A stretch of 27,157 bases of DNA from DATIJJ01 sp039936115 (GTDB taxonomy: Bacteria; Pseudomonadota; Gammaproteobacteria; DSM-16500): assembly GCA_039936115.1 (NCBI GenBank), contig JBDTIZ010000314.1, positions 1 to 27,157 on the forward strand. Reading direction: 5' to 3'. Within the stretch, counting starts at the first letter, position 1, and every line of letters begins with the position of its first letter. Positions 1 to 7,280 of this stretch are shown here, piece after piece. Position numbers and translations under genes: made by a program. The notes under the pieces are model-generated. The model had not been told where the DNA came from, made no database searches, and worked only from the letters and a program-made list of their open reading frames with translations.

Positions 1-96
1 GACCCCGCAACAAGTGCGGGGTGACAGTGTGGTTTAATGTGCGGGGTGACAGTGTGATTTAAAGTGTGGGGTGACAGCGTGGATTAAAGTGCAGGA
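1..96. repeat. 25-bp tandem repeat, about 3.3 copies, at window edge
   Basis: Three consecutive 25-bp units at 14-38, 39-63 and 64-88 and a partial fourth at 89-96 share the pattern GTGCGGGGTGACAGTGT followed by a short TTTAA-type tail. The first unit overlaps a hairpin whose arms ACCCCGCA (2-9) and TGCGGGGT (15-22) flank an ACAAG loop. A single related unit with a longer hairpin occurs at 20707-20747, so this is a dispersed element that has expanded in tandem here. It lies downstream of the GH16 gene and may continue outside the window. There are no unique spacers, so it is not a CRISPR. Confidence 0.85.
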
Positions 97-160
97 ATGC
101 TAAGCTAAAAGCATGCTGGCATGACAGATTTTGTGAGAGAAGAATATATAACTAACAACT

Positions 161-1333
161 TTAATTCAAATTCAACCAATCACAATTTTTCAACGCATCA
201 TAATTATTTCTAGGCGCCGAATAAGGATCAGAAATTTTCATAGTCAACTCGCCTTTACCGCAATATAAATTACGTTCATCCAATTGCCCAAGCGGCCATA
301 AATAACTGCCATTACTGACTTGCCAAAGCGCGTTAAACGTCGTCTCTTTTTGATTCACTAAAAATTTCCCATCAGTTGTCGTAAAATCACTATAAACACT
401 CGCTGCGCCGTAAGTTAATTTAGTTGGATCATCAACCACTTCATTTACAGGTGTTGTTAAGGGATAATATGCAACGTATTCATAACTACTGCTTGAGCCC
501 ACTGCCGGTGATTTTTCGCCACCCCAATCTTGTTTGTGTGCCGCATCCGTATTACTACCATCCCATAAATTCATACTTATTTTCATCAAGGCACCTGATT
601 CAGCTAAACTGCCATCCGACTTTTTCGGTGTCAACGGCAAACTGTCATATACAAAACCTTGATAATCAGAATTTTGTGCAGGATTCCACATTGCATTATT
701 TGCAACCGTGTTAAAATCTTTTTTCACAAATGAAGGCTGCGGTAGTTGTGTAGGTGCTGCTACAGTTAAATTCTGTGCCGGCAAATCTTTTGTCCAATAG
801 ATTCCTTTAGGCGTGTAATAAAAATAATATGTATAATAATTACTAAAAACATTATTACCGCTGTTAGATGACATAAACACTTGGTCATTACTGTGTGCAT
901 AAGGAGCACCATCAATTGAACGATAATTATAAGTATTAAATGATAATGCTGAACCCGCTGATCCAGTCAAGAAGGGTTGTAAACTACAGTTGGCTTTATC
1001 TGGAAGATTATCAGATGCTGTACTGCTGTAACACGAACCTTGTGCCAATGTGTGTGGGTGATTCGGATCCGCTACTGTGCCTATACCCGTAAATCCTGGA
1101 GTCAATTCCAAATCGATTTCCCGCCAGCGAGAAGGGAATGTGCCATTCTGCTCATAAAGATAAAAGCTACTGATTGTACCAGGCGCACTCGATGCACGCA
1201 TAGTAACTGCATATAATCCATAACCCGTTGCAACAGTTGACTCCACGCCTACGCCAGCTTCTTGACCTGCATAAGTAGTGCTGGTAATTGCGAGGATTGC
1301 TATGGTGACTAAACTTTTTTGCATTATTTTCAT
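161..1333 (-). CDS. secreted glycoside hydrolase family 16 (beta-glucanase/lichenase-like)
   Basis: Predicted secreted endo-beta-glucanase-type enzyme of 390 aa. Residues 1-22 form a signal peptide (basic start, hydrophobic stretch, cleavage near TTYA/GQ). The GH16 catalytic signature EIDLE is at about 72-76, with the nucleophile and acid/base glutamates and the middle Asp present. It is preceded by a GTISSFYLYE strand typical of lichenases. Further on, YYTYYFYYTPKGIYW and MKISMNLWDG match the family's substrate-cleft strands, and the C-terminus has a YEYVAYYP-type strand. The protein is longer than a minimal lichenase because of inserts after the catalytic motif. I use the ATG at 1333 because GAGAG lies 5 nt upstream; a GTG at 1339 would sit directly on that site. 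It is divergent from a sugar-porter gene, which suggests linked glycan cleavage and sugar uptake. The exact glucan is unknown. Confidence 0.8.
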   Translation of the reverse strand: MKIMQKSLVTIAILAITSTTYAGQEAGVGVESTVATGYGLYAVTMRASSAPGTISSFYLYEQNGTFPSRWREIDLELTPGFTGIGTVADPNHPHTLAQGSCYSSTASDNLPDKANCSLQPFLTGSAGSALSFNTYNYRSIDGAPYAHSNDQVFMSSNSGNNVFSNYYTYYFYYTPKGIYWTKDLPAQNLTVAAPTQLPQPSFVKKDFNTVANNAMWNPAQNSDYQGFVYDSLPLTPKKSDGSLAESGALMKISMNLWDGSNTDAAHKQDWGGEKSPAVGSSSSYEYVAYYPLTTPVNEVVDDPTKLTYGAASVYSDFTTTDGKFLVNQKETTFNALWQVSNGSYLWPLGQLDERNLYCGKGELTMKISDPYSAPRNNYDALKNCDWLNLN

Positions 1334-1427
1334 ATCCACTCTCGATTTTAAGTATTTATAATAGTACGTGTGTAGAATATAGTAGTGTTTTGCTTTAGAA
1401 ACTAGCTGTGAAGGTTCACAGGGGATT

Positions 1428-2678
1428 ATGGCCGAAAACCTAATTAAGCTGATTAAAAGAAACTTGCCGCTGCTTGCGAGTTTAGGTGGTTTTTTATTGG
1501 GTTATAGCAATGGCATCATTGGCAGCGCATTATTATTCATAAAACCTATTTTTCAACTCTCTGATTTTTCTGCAGGATTAATTGCAAGTATTGTGATTAT
1601 AGGCACCATGCTTGGAATCATCATCGCAAGTGGATTGACGGATAGATGGGGCCGACGATTTTTTATTTCAATTTCCTCTCTTATATTCATGTTAGGTTTT
1701 GTGATGTCGGCATTTGCCGTGAATAGCCATATTTTATTGTGCGGCCGTTTTTTAGCGGGTATTGGTATAGGTATCGCATTAGTTGTGGTTCCCTTATATT
1801 TGGTTGAAATGGCGCCAACTAAATGGCGCGGAGCTTATATTGCAACTTTTCAGCTAGCCATTACATTAGGGAGTTTTACGGGATGCGCTTTTAGTTTTTG
1901 GCTTGCGCATTACGCTGCTTGGCGTTGGATGTTCGGTTGTGGGGTAGTGTGGGCCTTATGTTTATTTATGAGCAGTTTATTTTTGCCCGCAGTATCTAAG
2001 CTGCCCGAAAAAAAATTACCAGAATCTATCGTCTCTGTAAAAATGGCAGATATATTTCAGTCTAGATTTTATCGCCCATTTTTGATTGGAATTGGTATTT
2101 CCATTTTGCAGCAAATCACTGGAATCAACGCTATCATGTATTTTGCACCGCAAATTCTCCAATCAACAAACAATCCATCTAATCTAGACGCTATTTTTTC
2201 AGCATTAATTTTAATGGGCAGTAACTTTATCTTCACAATCGTTTCATTGTTTGTGCTAGATTTTATAGGCAGGCGTCCAGTTTTAATTTTTAGTTTACTG
2301 ACGCAGTTTATCGCCTTGGCTGCGTTAGGTATCTTATCAAAATGGCAATTCGATAATGCACAAATTTATTTTGTCACGGCGCTAATGATTTATGTTTTTG
2401 GTTATGCAGTTGGATTGGGACCAGCTGGATGGTTAATCATTTCAGAAATTTATCCAGCACAAATACGCAGTAAAGCTATCGGAATTACAATTATGATAAA
2501 TAATATTGCCGCGTTTATTGTTTCAGTGACTTTTTTGGATTTGTTGCGGTGGTTAACCAAGTCTAATACGTTTTGGATTTATAGTTTTATTTCATTGCTG
2601 GGCATTTTATTTATTATATTTATTGTACCTGAGACTAAACGGAAAAGTTTGGAAGAAATTGAAAGAATGTCTTTGTAG
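1428..2678 (+). CDS. MFS sugar porter (sugar/H+ symporter family)
   Basis: Inner-membrane transporter of 416 aa with about 12 hydrophobic segments. Sugar-porter signatures are all present: DRWGRR at 72-77, GRFLAGIGIG at 106-115, PLYLVEMAP then WRG at 122-135, QQITGIN at 228-234, DFIGRRP at 278-284 and a C-terminal PETKRKSLEEIE. These define the family that includes XylE and GalP. It is shorter than those (about 460-490 aa), mainly because the cytoplasmic loop between helices 6 and 7 (about 187-212) is short. The ATG at 1428 has an AGGGG ribosome site. The gene is divergent from the GH16 glycosidase and ends 8 bp from the end of the convergent luxR gene. The substrate cannot be read from sequence; a sugar released by GH16 is a guess. 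Confidence 0.88.
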   Translation: MAENLIKLIKRNLPLLASLGGFLLGYSNGIIGSALLFIKPIFQLSDFSAGLIASIVIIGTMLGIIIASGLTDRWGRRFFISISSLIFMLGFVMSAFAVNSHILLCGRFLAGIGIGIALVVVPLYLVEMAPTKWRGAYIATFQLAITLGSFTGCAFSFWLAHYAAWRWMFGCGVVWALCLFMSSLFLPAVSKLPEKKLPESIVSVKMADIFQSRFYRPFLIGIGISILQQITGINAIMYFAPQILQSTNNPSNLDAIFSALILMGSNFIFTIVSLFVLDFIGRRPVLIFSLLTQFIALAALGILSKWQFDNAQIYFVTALMIYVFGYAVGLGPAGWLIISEIYPAQIRSKAIGITIMINNIAAFIVSVTFLDLLRWLTKSNTFWIYSFISLLGILFIIFIVPETKRKSLEEIERMSL

Positions 2679-2686
2679 CGTCTTTC

Positions 2687-3418
2687 CTACAACAATCCAA
2701 GTTTTTCTGCCTTAGACGCTGCCTGATATTTGTTGCTTACCAATAATTTTTTAAATGAATTTTCAAGATGAAATCCTGCCGTGCGTGCGGTGATATTTAA
2801 TATTCGTGCAATTTCTTTGGCTGTTTTATGTTGCAGAGTTAAGCGTAAACATTCAGTTTCGCGTTCGGTGAGCGTTATCATAGTATCGATAGATTGATTT
2901 GTCGCAATTAAATGACTGACACGCGCATGATAATGATAGGCCGTCAGTTGTAAAGTATGAATCATTTCTGGATGATGTTTAATCACGGCTAGAATCGATG
3001 CATCTTGCACAACTAAATTTGCAAATTCTCCGAGTGGTGCATGCACTGGCACAGCGAATCCGCCGTGAAATCCAAAATCAATTGCATCTAGAAAAACGCG
3101 GCGTTGATTTTTCTCGTGATGTGCTAATTCATCTTCTAATTTCCACGCAAGTGGAAGATGGCTGTTGCGCATTCGACGCATGATAGGATCAATTTGATCA
3201 TAATGATTGGTACTATAATGCTCTTGCCAACCTTTTACTTCTTGTGTGCAAACGACATGTAATGCTTTGGCAGTGTTTTTAAAATCCAATGGATAATAAT
3301 TATAGGAAAAATTTCCACAGCCAAGATCGTGCATGATACTTGTCAATGCTTGATCAGTTTCAGCGAGGGATGCTGATTCGGTTAAAGCTTGGATTTTGTG
3401 GGTTAATGTTTGGTTCAT
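2687..3418 (-). CDS. LuxR-family quorum-sensing regulator (AHL-binding, no adjacent synthase)
   Basis: Transcription factor of 243 aa with an N-terminal acyl-homoserine-lactone domain and a C-terminal LuxR helix-turn-helix (about 183-243). All six residues conserved in TraR/LuxR ligand domains are present at the right spacing: W64, Y68, D77, P78, W92 and G120. This argues for real AHL-type ligand binding. In the DNA-binding domain, LTERE and KEIARILNIT are typical, but the usually invariant Gly after the first helix is replaced by His197 (QHKT). No luxI-like synthase is in the window, so it looks like a LuxR solo. Its promoter region carries a 14-bp perfect palindrome that could be an autoregulatory operator. 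The ribosome site is weak. Confidence 0.88.
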   Translation of the reverse strand: MNQTLTHKIQALTESASLAETDQALTSIMHDLGCGNFSYNYYPLDFKNTAKALHVVCTQEVKGWQEHYSTNHYDQIDPIMRRMRNSHLPLAWKLEDELAHHEKNQRRVFLDAIDFGFHGGFAVPVHAPLGEFANLVVQDASILAVIKHHPEMIHTLQLTAYHYHARVSHLIATNQSIDTMITLTERETECLRLTLQHKTAKEIARILNITARTAGFHLENSFKKLLVSNKYQAASKAEKLGLL

Positions 3419-3443
3419 GTTGAATTATCTTTAATTGGATTGA

Positions 3444-3478
3444 TGTATAATTATACAGTAAGTGGGGAAATATTTCAC
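3444..3478 (-). promoter_or_regulatory. candidate luxR promoter with 14-bp palindromic operator
   Basis: Reading the minus strand, a GTGAAA -35 (3473-3478), 17-bp spacer and perfect TATAAT -10 (3450-3455) precede the luxR start by about 25 bp. The -10 is embedded in the perfect palindrome TGTATAATTATACA (3444-3457). A protein bound there would block the promoter. The promoter assignment is by inspection only. Confidence 0.55.
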
Positions 3479-3528
3479 TAATTACAGATTTTAGGAAATA
3501 ACTTTATAAATCATAGGGATCTATTGGC

Positions 3529-3627
3529 TTTTGTAGGGGCGAACCTATGTGTTCGCCCTCTCGATCGAAGAAATAGCATTTGCATATTAGGGCAGCAGGG
3601 CTAACACATAGGTTCGCCCTACAAAAA
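3529..3627. repeat. palindromic MITE-like element, family A (full copy)
   Basis: The element has inverted termini: TTTTGTAGGGGCGAACC at the left end (from 3529) and its near-perfect reverse complement ending at 3627, flanking a core of about 40 bp. The left arm is itself a hairpin: GGGCGAAC, CTATGT, GTTCGCCC (3537-3558). A half copy lies at 9067-9112, and its first 13 bases recur at 7024-7036. It has no coding capacity. The rest of the 3419-3690 gap holds the luxR promoter and nothing else I recognise. Confidence 0.8.
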
Positions 3628-3690
3628 GATTGCGTAATTTAGCAAATATTTGTGTTAAGTGCTGAATAGCTGTTTAAATAACTCTATAAA

Positions 3691-3984
3691 TTAAGCTAAT
3701 TCAACCACCGCAGAAAGCAACTCATCATAAAGCGCAGGCGTGAAATCAATTATTTTATATTCCGCAACACCAGCTTTGCTATACGGATCATTTGATAAAA
3801 TTTGCACGAATGCATCATGTGATAAATTTTTTGCAATAATGACCGCACCTGTCGGTGGATTTTGTCTGCCGGCCAGCAATAATTTTTCATCAGCAAAGAG
3901 TGATTTCAAATAACTCAGATGATCAGCACGAAATTTATCGACTTCATTCAGAGGTTTTAGATATGTTGAGATAGCTAATAACAT
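3691..3984 (-). CDS. YciI-like domain protein
   Basis: Small cytoplasmic protein of 97 aa of the YciI family (ferredoxin-like alpha/beta fold). The conserved His-Asp pair is present: H22 in RADHLSYLK and D66 in SNDPYSKAG. The glycine-bearing AGRQNPPTGAVII segment and the closing IIDF strand also fit. The family's activity is poorly defined, and some members act in dechlorination or cleavage reactions, so no reaction is assigned. The start has an AAGGAA ribosome site about 8 nt upstream. It lies just downstream of the GDSL lipase on the same strand, but a strong terminator between them suggests separate transcription. Confidence 0.85.
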   Translation of the reverse strand: MLLAISTYLKPLNEVDKFRADHLSYLKSLFADEKLLLAGRQNPPTGAVIIAKNLSHDAFVQILSNDPYSKAGVAEYKIIDFTPALYDELLSAVVELA

Positions 3985-4000
3985 TTTATATTCCTTAAAT

Positions 4001-4042
4001 TAAAAAACCAACGTCCTGTGAATCCATCTCAGAACGTTGGTT
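4001..4042 (-). terminator. rho-independent terminator of the GDSL lipase gene
   Basis: On the minus strand, arms AACCAACGT and ACGTTGGTT (9 bp, genome positions 4034-4042 and 4006-4014) enclose a 19-nt loop, and the second arm runs directly into a T-tract ending near 4001. It sits 10 bp after the lipase stop and before the YciI-like gene. Confidence 0.8.
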
Positions 4043-4052
4043 GATCTCGTCA

Positions 4053-5156
4053 CTAATGCGCTACACGGTTATCTACAACGAAATTATTTATTCCATCGTT
4101 GGCTAATGCTTCAATCACTACATTTGCAAATATTTCATGCATGACTCGGGTTGGATGAATAGTATCCCAGAAAACATAGTTATCTGGATTTTCACACGGT
4201 GTCATGCCGCTCTCTTTCAACTTCTGTACGCGATATGCTTCGTTAAGTGTAGGGGAGTTCATAATAAATTTGCTTAATTCCAATGCATTAGGTGTTTTCT
4301 TCAAAAGAGTTATATTTTTTGAATATGCATTCGCTAACTCTGAATCAAATGTTTTAATATCGCTATATTGAGAAGATCTAGATTTTCTTAACATATAGTC
4401 ACCTAACCAGCATGAGTCAGTTGTATTGGTAATATGTTTAGAATATTTTTTATTATACTTTTTTGGATTTGCTAATGCAGAAAGCGAATCAATAAAAGTG
4501 AAACTAAAATCAGGATACTGCGATTTGAAAGTATTTGTCGCGTTCAATAATTTCTGATGATGCATGAAACTGAGACGCTTCCATCTTTTTGCAAGTTCCT
4601 CGTTAGCAGCTAAACCGCGAGGTGTTTTTGATAAGTTAGGTAAATCAATAATTACAAAATGTTGCCCACCGTTATTGATAAGCTCTTGCACATCATCTGT
4701 GATTCGTTGGACGACATCGGTCGTGAGCGCATCAGGATTTTGTTCGTCTTCTGCAAAATAATCATTAGCGCCAATCCAGATAAAATACAGCGTGTTCATG
4801 TGTTCGTCGAGCGTCGTGTTTGATAAATAAAGATTAATCTCATCTATCATTTCAAATGGAGAGCCGCCTTTGACGGGGTCACGTAAAATAGCAGTTGCGC
4901 CACCAACAGCATAATTCGCAGTTATCACATTGTCATTATCTTGATAATGTTTGCCAACAATCTCAGCCCAAGTAATTCCATTGGAAAAACGGCCTTTAAA
5001 ATAAGGCGGGTCTTTTGGTAATTGCTGAGAAAGGTAACTATAAAGATTGCCATTATCGGTTAAGCTGTCGCCGAAAAAAGTCATATATTTTATAGGTGTA
5101 GCAAAAACTGTGGTGCAGCAAATTAAAAGCGAAAGAAAGCCTAGCATTTTTTTCAT
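4053..5156 (-). CDS. secreted GDSL (SGNH) lysophospholipase/acyltransferase, PlaA/PlaC-like
   Basis: Predicted exported esterase of 367 aa that hydrolyses phospholipid or lysophospholipid acyl chains. A signal peptide covers about 1-19 (cleavage near VFA/TP). SGNH blocks are complete: FGDSLTDNGN with catalytic S31, NYAVGGAT with G85/G86, IGANDY with N131, and WDTIHPTRVMH with D331 and H334. Two cysteines, C249 and C321, flank a variable region before the last block, reminiscent of the disulfide loop described in Legionella PlaA/PlaC enzymes. That family (PlaA, PlaC, PlaD) is the best match I can name, but I cannot choose between members. GGAGAG precedes the ATG by 6 nt. A strong terminator follows. 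In a Legionella-like organism such enzymes are secreted and act on host or own membranes. Confidence 0.87.
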   Translation of the reverse strand: MKKMLGFLSLLICCTTVFATPIKYMTFFGDSLTDNGNLYSYLSQQLPKDPPYFKGRFSNGITWAEIVGKHYQDNDNVITANYAVGGATAILRDPVKGGSPFEMIDEINLYLSNTTLDEHMNTLYFIWIGANDYFAEDEQNPDALTTDVVQRITDDVQELINNGGQHFVIIDLPNLSKTPRGLAANEELAKRWKRLSFMHHQKLLNATNTFKSQYPDFSFTFIDSLSALANPKKYNKKYSKHITNTTDSCWLGDYMLRKSRSSQYSDIKTFDSELANAYSKNITLLKKTPNALELSKFIMNSPTLNEAYRVQKLKESGMTPCENPDNYVFWDTIHPTRVMHEIFANVVIEALANDGINNFVVDNRVAH

Positions 5157-5210
5157 GTGTCACTCTCCGTGTAATAATGTGCAGTATTGTATCTAAGACG
5201 AGTTAAGGTG

Positions 5211-6050
5211 TCAGTTTTTATTTAACGATTTATGCGTACGTAGGTATTTAGTATTCGTCACCAATGCCCCATATAAAATAATTAACCAAGACAGATAGAG
5301 CCATAATAGAAAAATCGGAATAGTCGCAAGCGCGCCATAAATGACTTCATAGCTCTTAAACTGGGTGATATAAAATGCAAAACCTTTTTTAGCAACTTCA
5401 AATAAAAATGCTGCGATAAATCCACCCATAAATCCATCGGACGTTTTTACTTTATGATTGGGTACGATAATATAAAGAGCGCTGAACATAAATGTATTAA
5501 TGATCAGCGGTAAAAATGCTAGAAAATGAATTGGCAGCTTCGTTTCAGCATGGGCGAACCAAGAGAGAGAAAATAAATAAGTGCTGATAAATACGCTGAA
5601 TCCAATTAATAACGGTGTCGCTAATAAAATAAACCAATATAAAAAAAATGCCGAAATTTTCTTGAGACGTTTCGGTGCGCCCCAAATCTCATTCATAGTG
5701 TGTTCGACTGTGATGATTAATGTGACTGCCGTAAACACAAGAATCACAATTCCGAGCGCAGGTAAGTGAGAAGCGTGTTTGACAAAATTTTCTATATAAG
5801 GTTGAATCGCACTCGTTGATGTCGGAACAAAATTGGTAAAAATGTAGTTTTGTGCCAAGTTGACAAAGCGTGAAAAAAACGGAAAAAATGCAGCGAATGC
5901 GACAATCACCGAGAGTAACGGCACAATGGCTAACAAGGTAGTAAATGCTAATGCTGATGCGCGATAAGTGTATTTTTCTCTAAATAAGCGAAAAGCTGAT
6001 GTGCAGCAAATTTGTATCCAACCCCAGGTATTTTTTATCAATTTATACAT
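5211..6050 (-). CDS. yihY: YihY/BrkB family inner-membrane protein
   Basis: Integral membrane protein of 279 aa from the chosen start, matching E. coli YihY along its whole length. Recognisable stretches include the ASALAFTTLLAIVPLLSVI first helix, the FTNFVPT segment, MNEIWGAPKR, and the C-terminal GFAFYIT, YGALATIPIFLLWLYLSW block. About six transmembrane helices are visible. The family was once called ribonuclease BN, but that assignment was later withdrawn, and its function is unknown. The ATG at 6050 is preferred over one at 6062 because AAGGA lies 4 nt before it and nothing resembling a ribosome site precedes the outer ATG. It is separated from the downstream lipase by 54 bp. Confidence 0.88.
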   Translation of the reverse strand: MYKLIKNTWGWIQICCTSAFRLFREKYTYRASALAFTTLLAIVPLLSVIVAFAAFFPFFSRFVNLAQNYIFTNFVPTSTSAIQPYIENFVKHASHLPALGIVILVFTAVTLIITVEHTMNEIWGAPKRLKKISAFFLYWFILLATPLLIGFSVFISTYLFSLSWFAHAETKLPIHFLAFLPLIINTFMFSALYIIVPNHKVKTSDGFMGGFIAAFLFEVAKKGFAFYITQFKSYEVIYGALATIPIFLLWLYLSWLIILYGALVTNTKYLRTHKSLNKN

Positions 6051-6257
6051 ACTGTCCTTCATTTTTAGCGCTTATAGATAACATAACCATTGCGTTTGAC
6101 ACAAGTGTTGATTGTTACCAGAAATAAACTCTATCCACACGGCAGTGCAATTGGTAAAATAGTTACCACATAAATAGACATTTATAAAACTCTTGCTATT
6201 AATCAATACGTTAAATTTTATCCTATGGATTAATTTCCTGACGAGTTAATGAATTGG

Positions 6258-6293
6258 TATAATAAGGTGAACAGTACAAATAGAAACTTGGAG
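6258..6293 (+). promoter_or_regulatory. -10 box and ribosome site for the amidotransferase gene
   Basis: A perfect TATAAT lies at 6258-6263, 41 bp before the ATG, with GGAG at 6290-6293. No good -35 hexamer sits 16-18 bp upstream (TTCCTG is the nearest), so the promoter may depend on an activator. The rest of the 6051-6304 gap is AT-rich and unremarkable. Confidence 0.5.
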
Positions 6294-6304
6294 TAATTAA
6301 TAAG

Positions 6305-7015
6305 ATGAAAACAGCTTTAGTTCTTCAGCATCTTGCTTACGAAAATATTGGAAATCTTGCGCCGGTTTTAATCGAGCGGGGTTATGAGATTCATACAGTT
6401 CAAGCAGGTGTGGATGATTTTAAAAAATTGGGTTCTGTTGAACCGGATTTATTAGTGATTTTGGGTGGTCCTATTGGTGTTTATGATGTTGAGCTATTTC
6501 CCTTTTTGCGCGAAGAAATTCAACTTATCAAAACGCGTCTAGAAAAAAAATTACCGACATTAGGCATTTGCTTGGGTTCGCAATTGATTGCGCATGCATT
6601 AGGTGCGAAGGTGTTCGCAGGACCTGAAAAAGAAATTGGCTGGAAGCCGCTTACGTTGACAGACGCTGCGAAAAAAAGTTTTTTTATTCACTTAGATAAA
6701 GAAGCTTTTAAAGTGATGCAGTGGCATGGCGATACATTTGATTTACCCTCTGCAGCTACATTATTGGCTTCTACTGATCTTTATCCAAATCAAGCTTATA
6801 CTATTGATGATTTTGCGTTAGGTCTACAATTTCATCTTGAAGTGCTGCCAGAAAATTTTGAGTTGTGGTTAATCGGCAGTTCAAGTGAACTATCTCATTT
6901 ACCTAATATGGATATTCCAACACTTCGTGAAGAAGGAGCGTTGCATGGCAGATTGATGCAACCGCAAGCGATTAAGTTTTGGCATGCTTGGTTGGATTGG
7001 GTTGAGAAAAAATAA
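6305..7015 (+). CDS. class I glutamine amidotransferase (GuaA N-domain-like)
   Basis: Stand-alone glutaminase-type domain of 236 aa. The catalytic triad is visible: C89 in LGICLGSQLIAHALG, then H177 and E179 in LGLQFHLEV. The oxyanion segment LGGPIGVYD at 53-61 and MQWHGDTFDLP at 138-147 are also typical. It resembles the GMP-synthase amidotransferase domain, but no synthetase domain follows, so it is one of the free-standing GATase1 proteins (COG0518 type). Some members act as gamma-glutamyl hydrolases or transfer ammonia to an unlinked partner. No partner gene is adjacent, so the substrate is unknown. The next 265 bp are filled with palindromic repeats rather than another operon member. Confidence 0.87.
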   Translation: MKTALVLQHLAYENIGNLAPVLIERGYEIHTVQAGVDDFKKLGSVEPDLLVILGGPIGVYDVELFPFLREEIQLIKTRLEKKLPTLGICLGSQLIAHALGAKVFAGPEKEIGWKPLTLTDAAKKSFFIHLDKEAFKVMQWHGDTFDLPSAATLLASTDLYPNQAYTIDDFALGLQFHLEVLPENFELWLIGSSSELSHLPNMDIPTLREEGALHGRLMQPQAIKFWHAWLDWVEKK

Positions 7016-7023
7016 ATATTTAT

Positions 7024-7195
7024 CTTTTGTAGGGGCGGCGCGCCTCGTCATTGCGAACGCGAGCGAGGCAACCCAGGTTATATTGCCCCTTAACAAGTAT
7101 ATAAATCTAAATTGAAAGTTTGATTTTCTGCTTTCCTCTCCTATGTGAGTGACAATAAAATCTGGGTTGCTTTGCTTGCACTCGCAATGACGGTG
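7024..7195. repeat. palindromic element, family B, abutting a family A end
   Basis: The left arm (7046-7085) begins CGTCATTGCGAACGCGAGCG and the right arm (7153-7193) is its inverted, diverged copy ending in CTCGCAATGACGG. About 67 bp lie between them. Directly to the left, 7024-7036 reads CTTTTGTAGGGGC, the terminus of the family A element found at 3529 and 9067. The junction therefore looks chimeric. The left arm is the GTCATTGCGA-type dispersed repeat seen in many bacterial genomes. No gene is present between 7016 and 7280. Confidence 0.75.
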
Positions 7196-7280
7196 AAAAA
7201 TTTTGACGAATTTAAGTTAATATCGCATAATCGCGTACCAATCAATCAACGGAATTTCCTTTAATCGCAGGAGTTGTAGC

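Noticed and set aside
14..96. CRISPR array
   Set aside because: The units are contiguous with a 25-bp period and no unique spacers, and no cas gene is in the window.
424..714. 96-aa plus-strand ORF
   Set aside because: Antisense shadow of the GH16 gene; no ribosome site and no recognisable protein features.
5211..6050. Ribonuclease BN
   Set aside because: This is an old name carried by YihY homologs; the protein is a multi-helix membrane protein without nuclease motifs.
6305..7015. GMP synthase (guaA)
   Set aside because: Only the amidotransferase domain is present; the ATP-pyrophosphatase and dimerisation domains are absent, and the gene is normal length for a stand-alone GATase1 protein.
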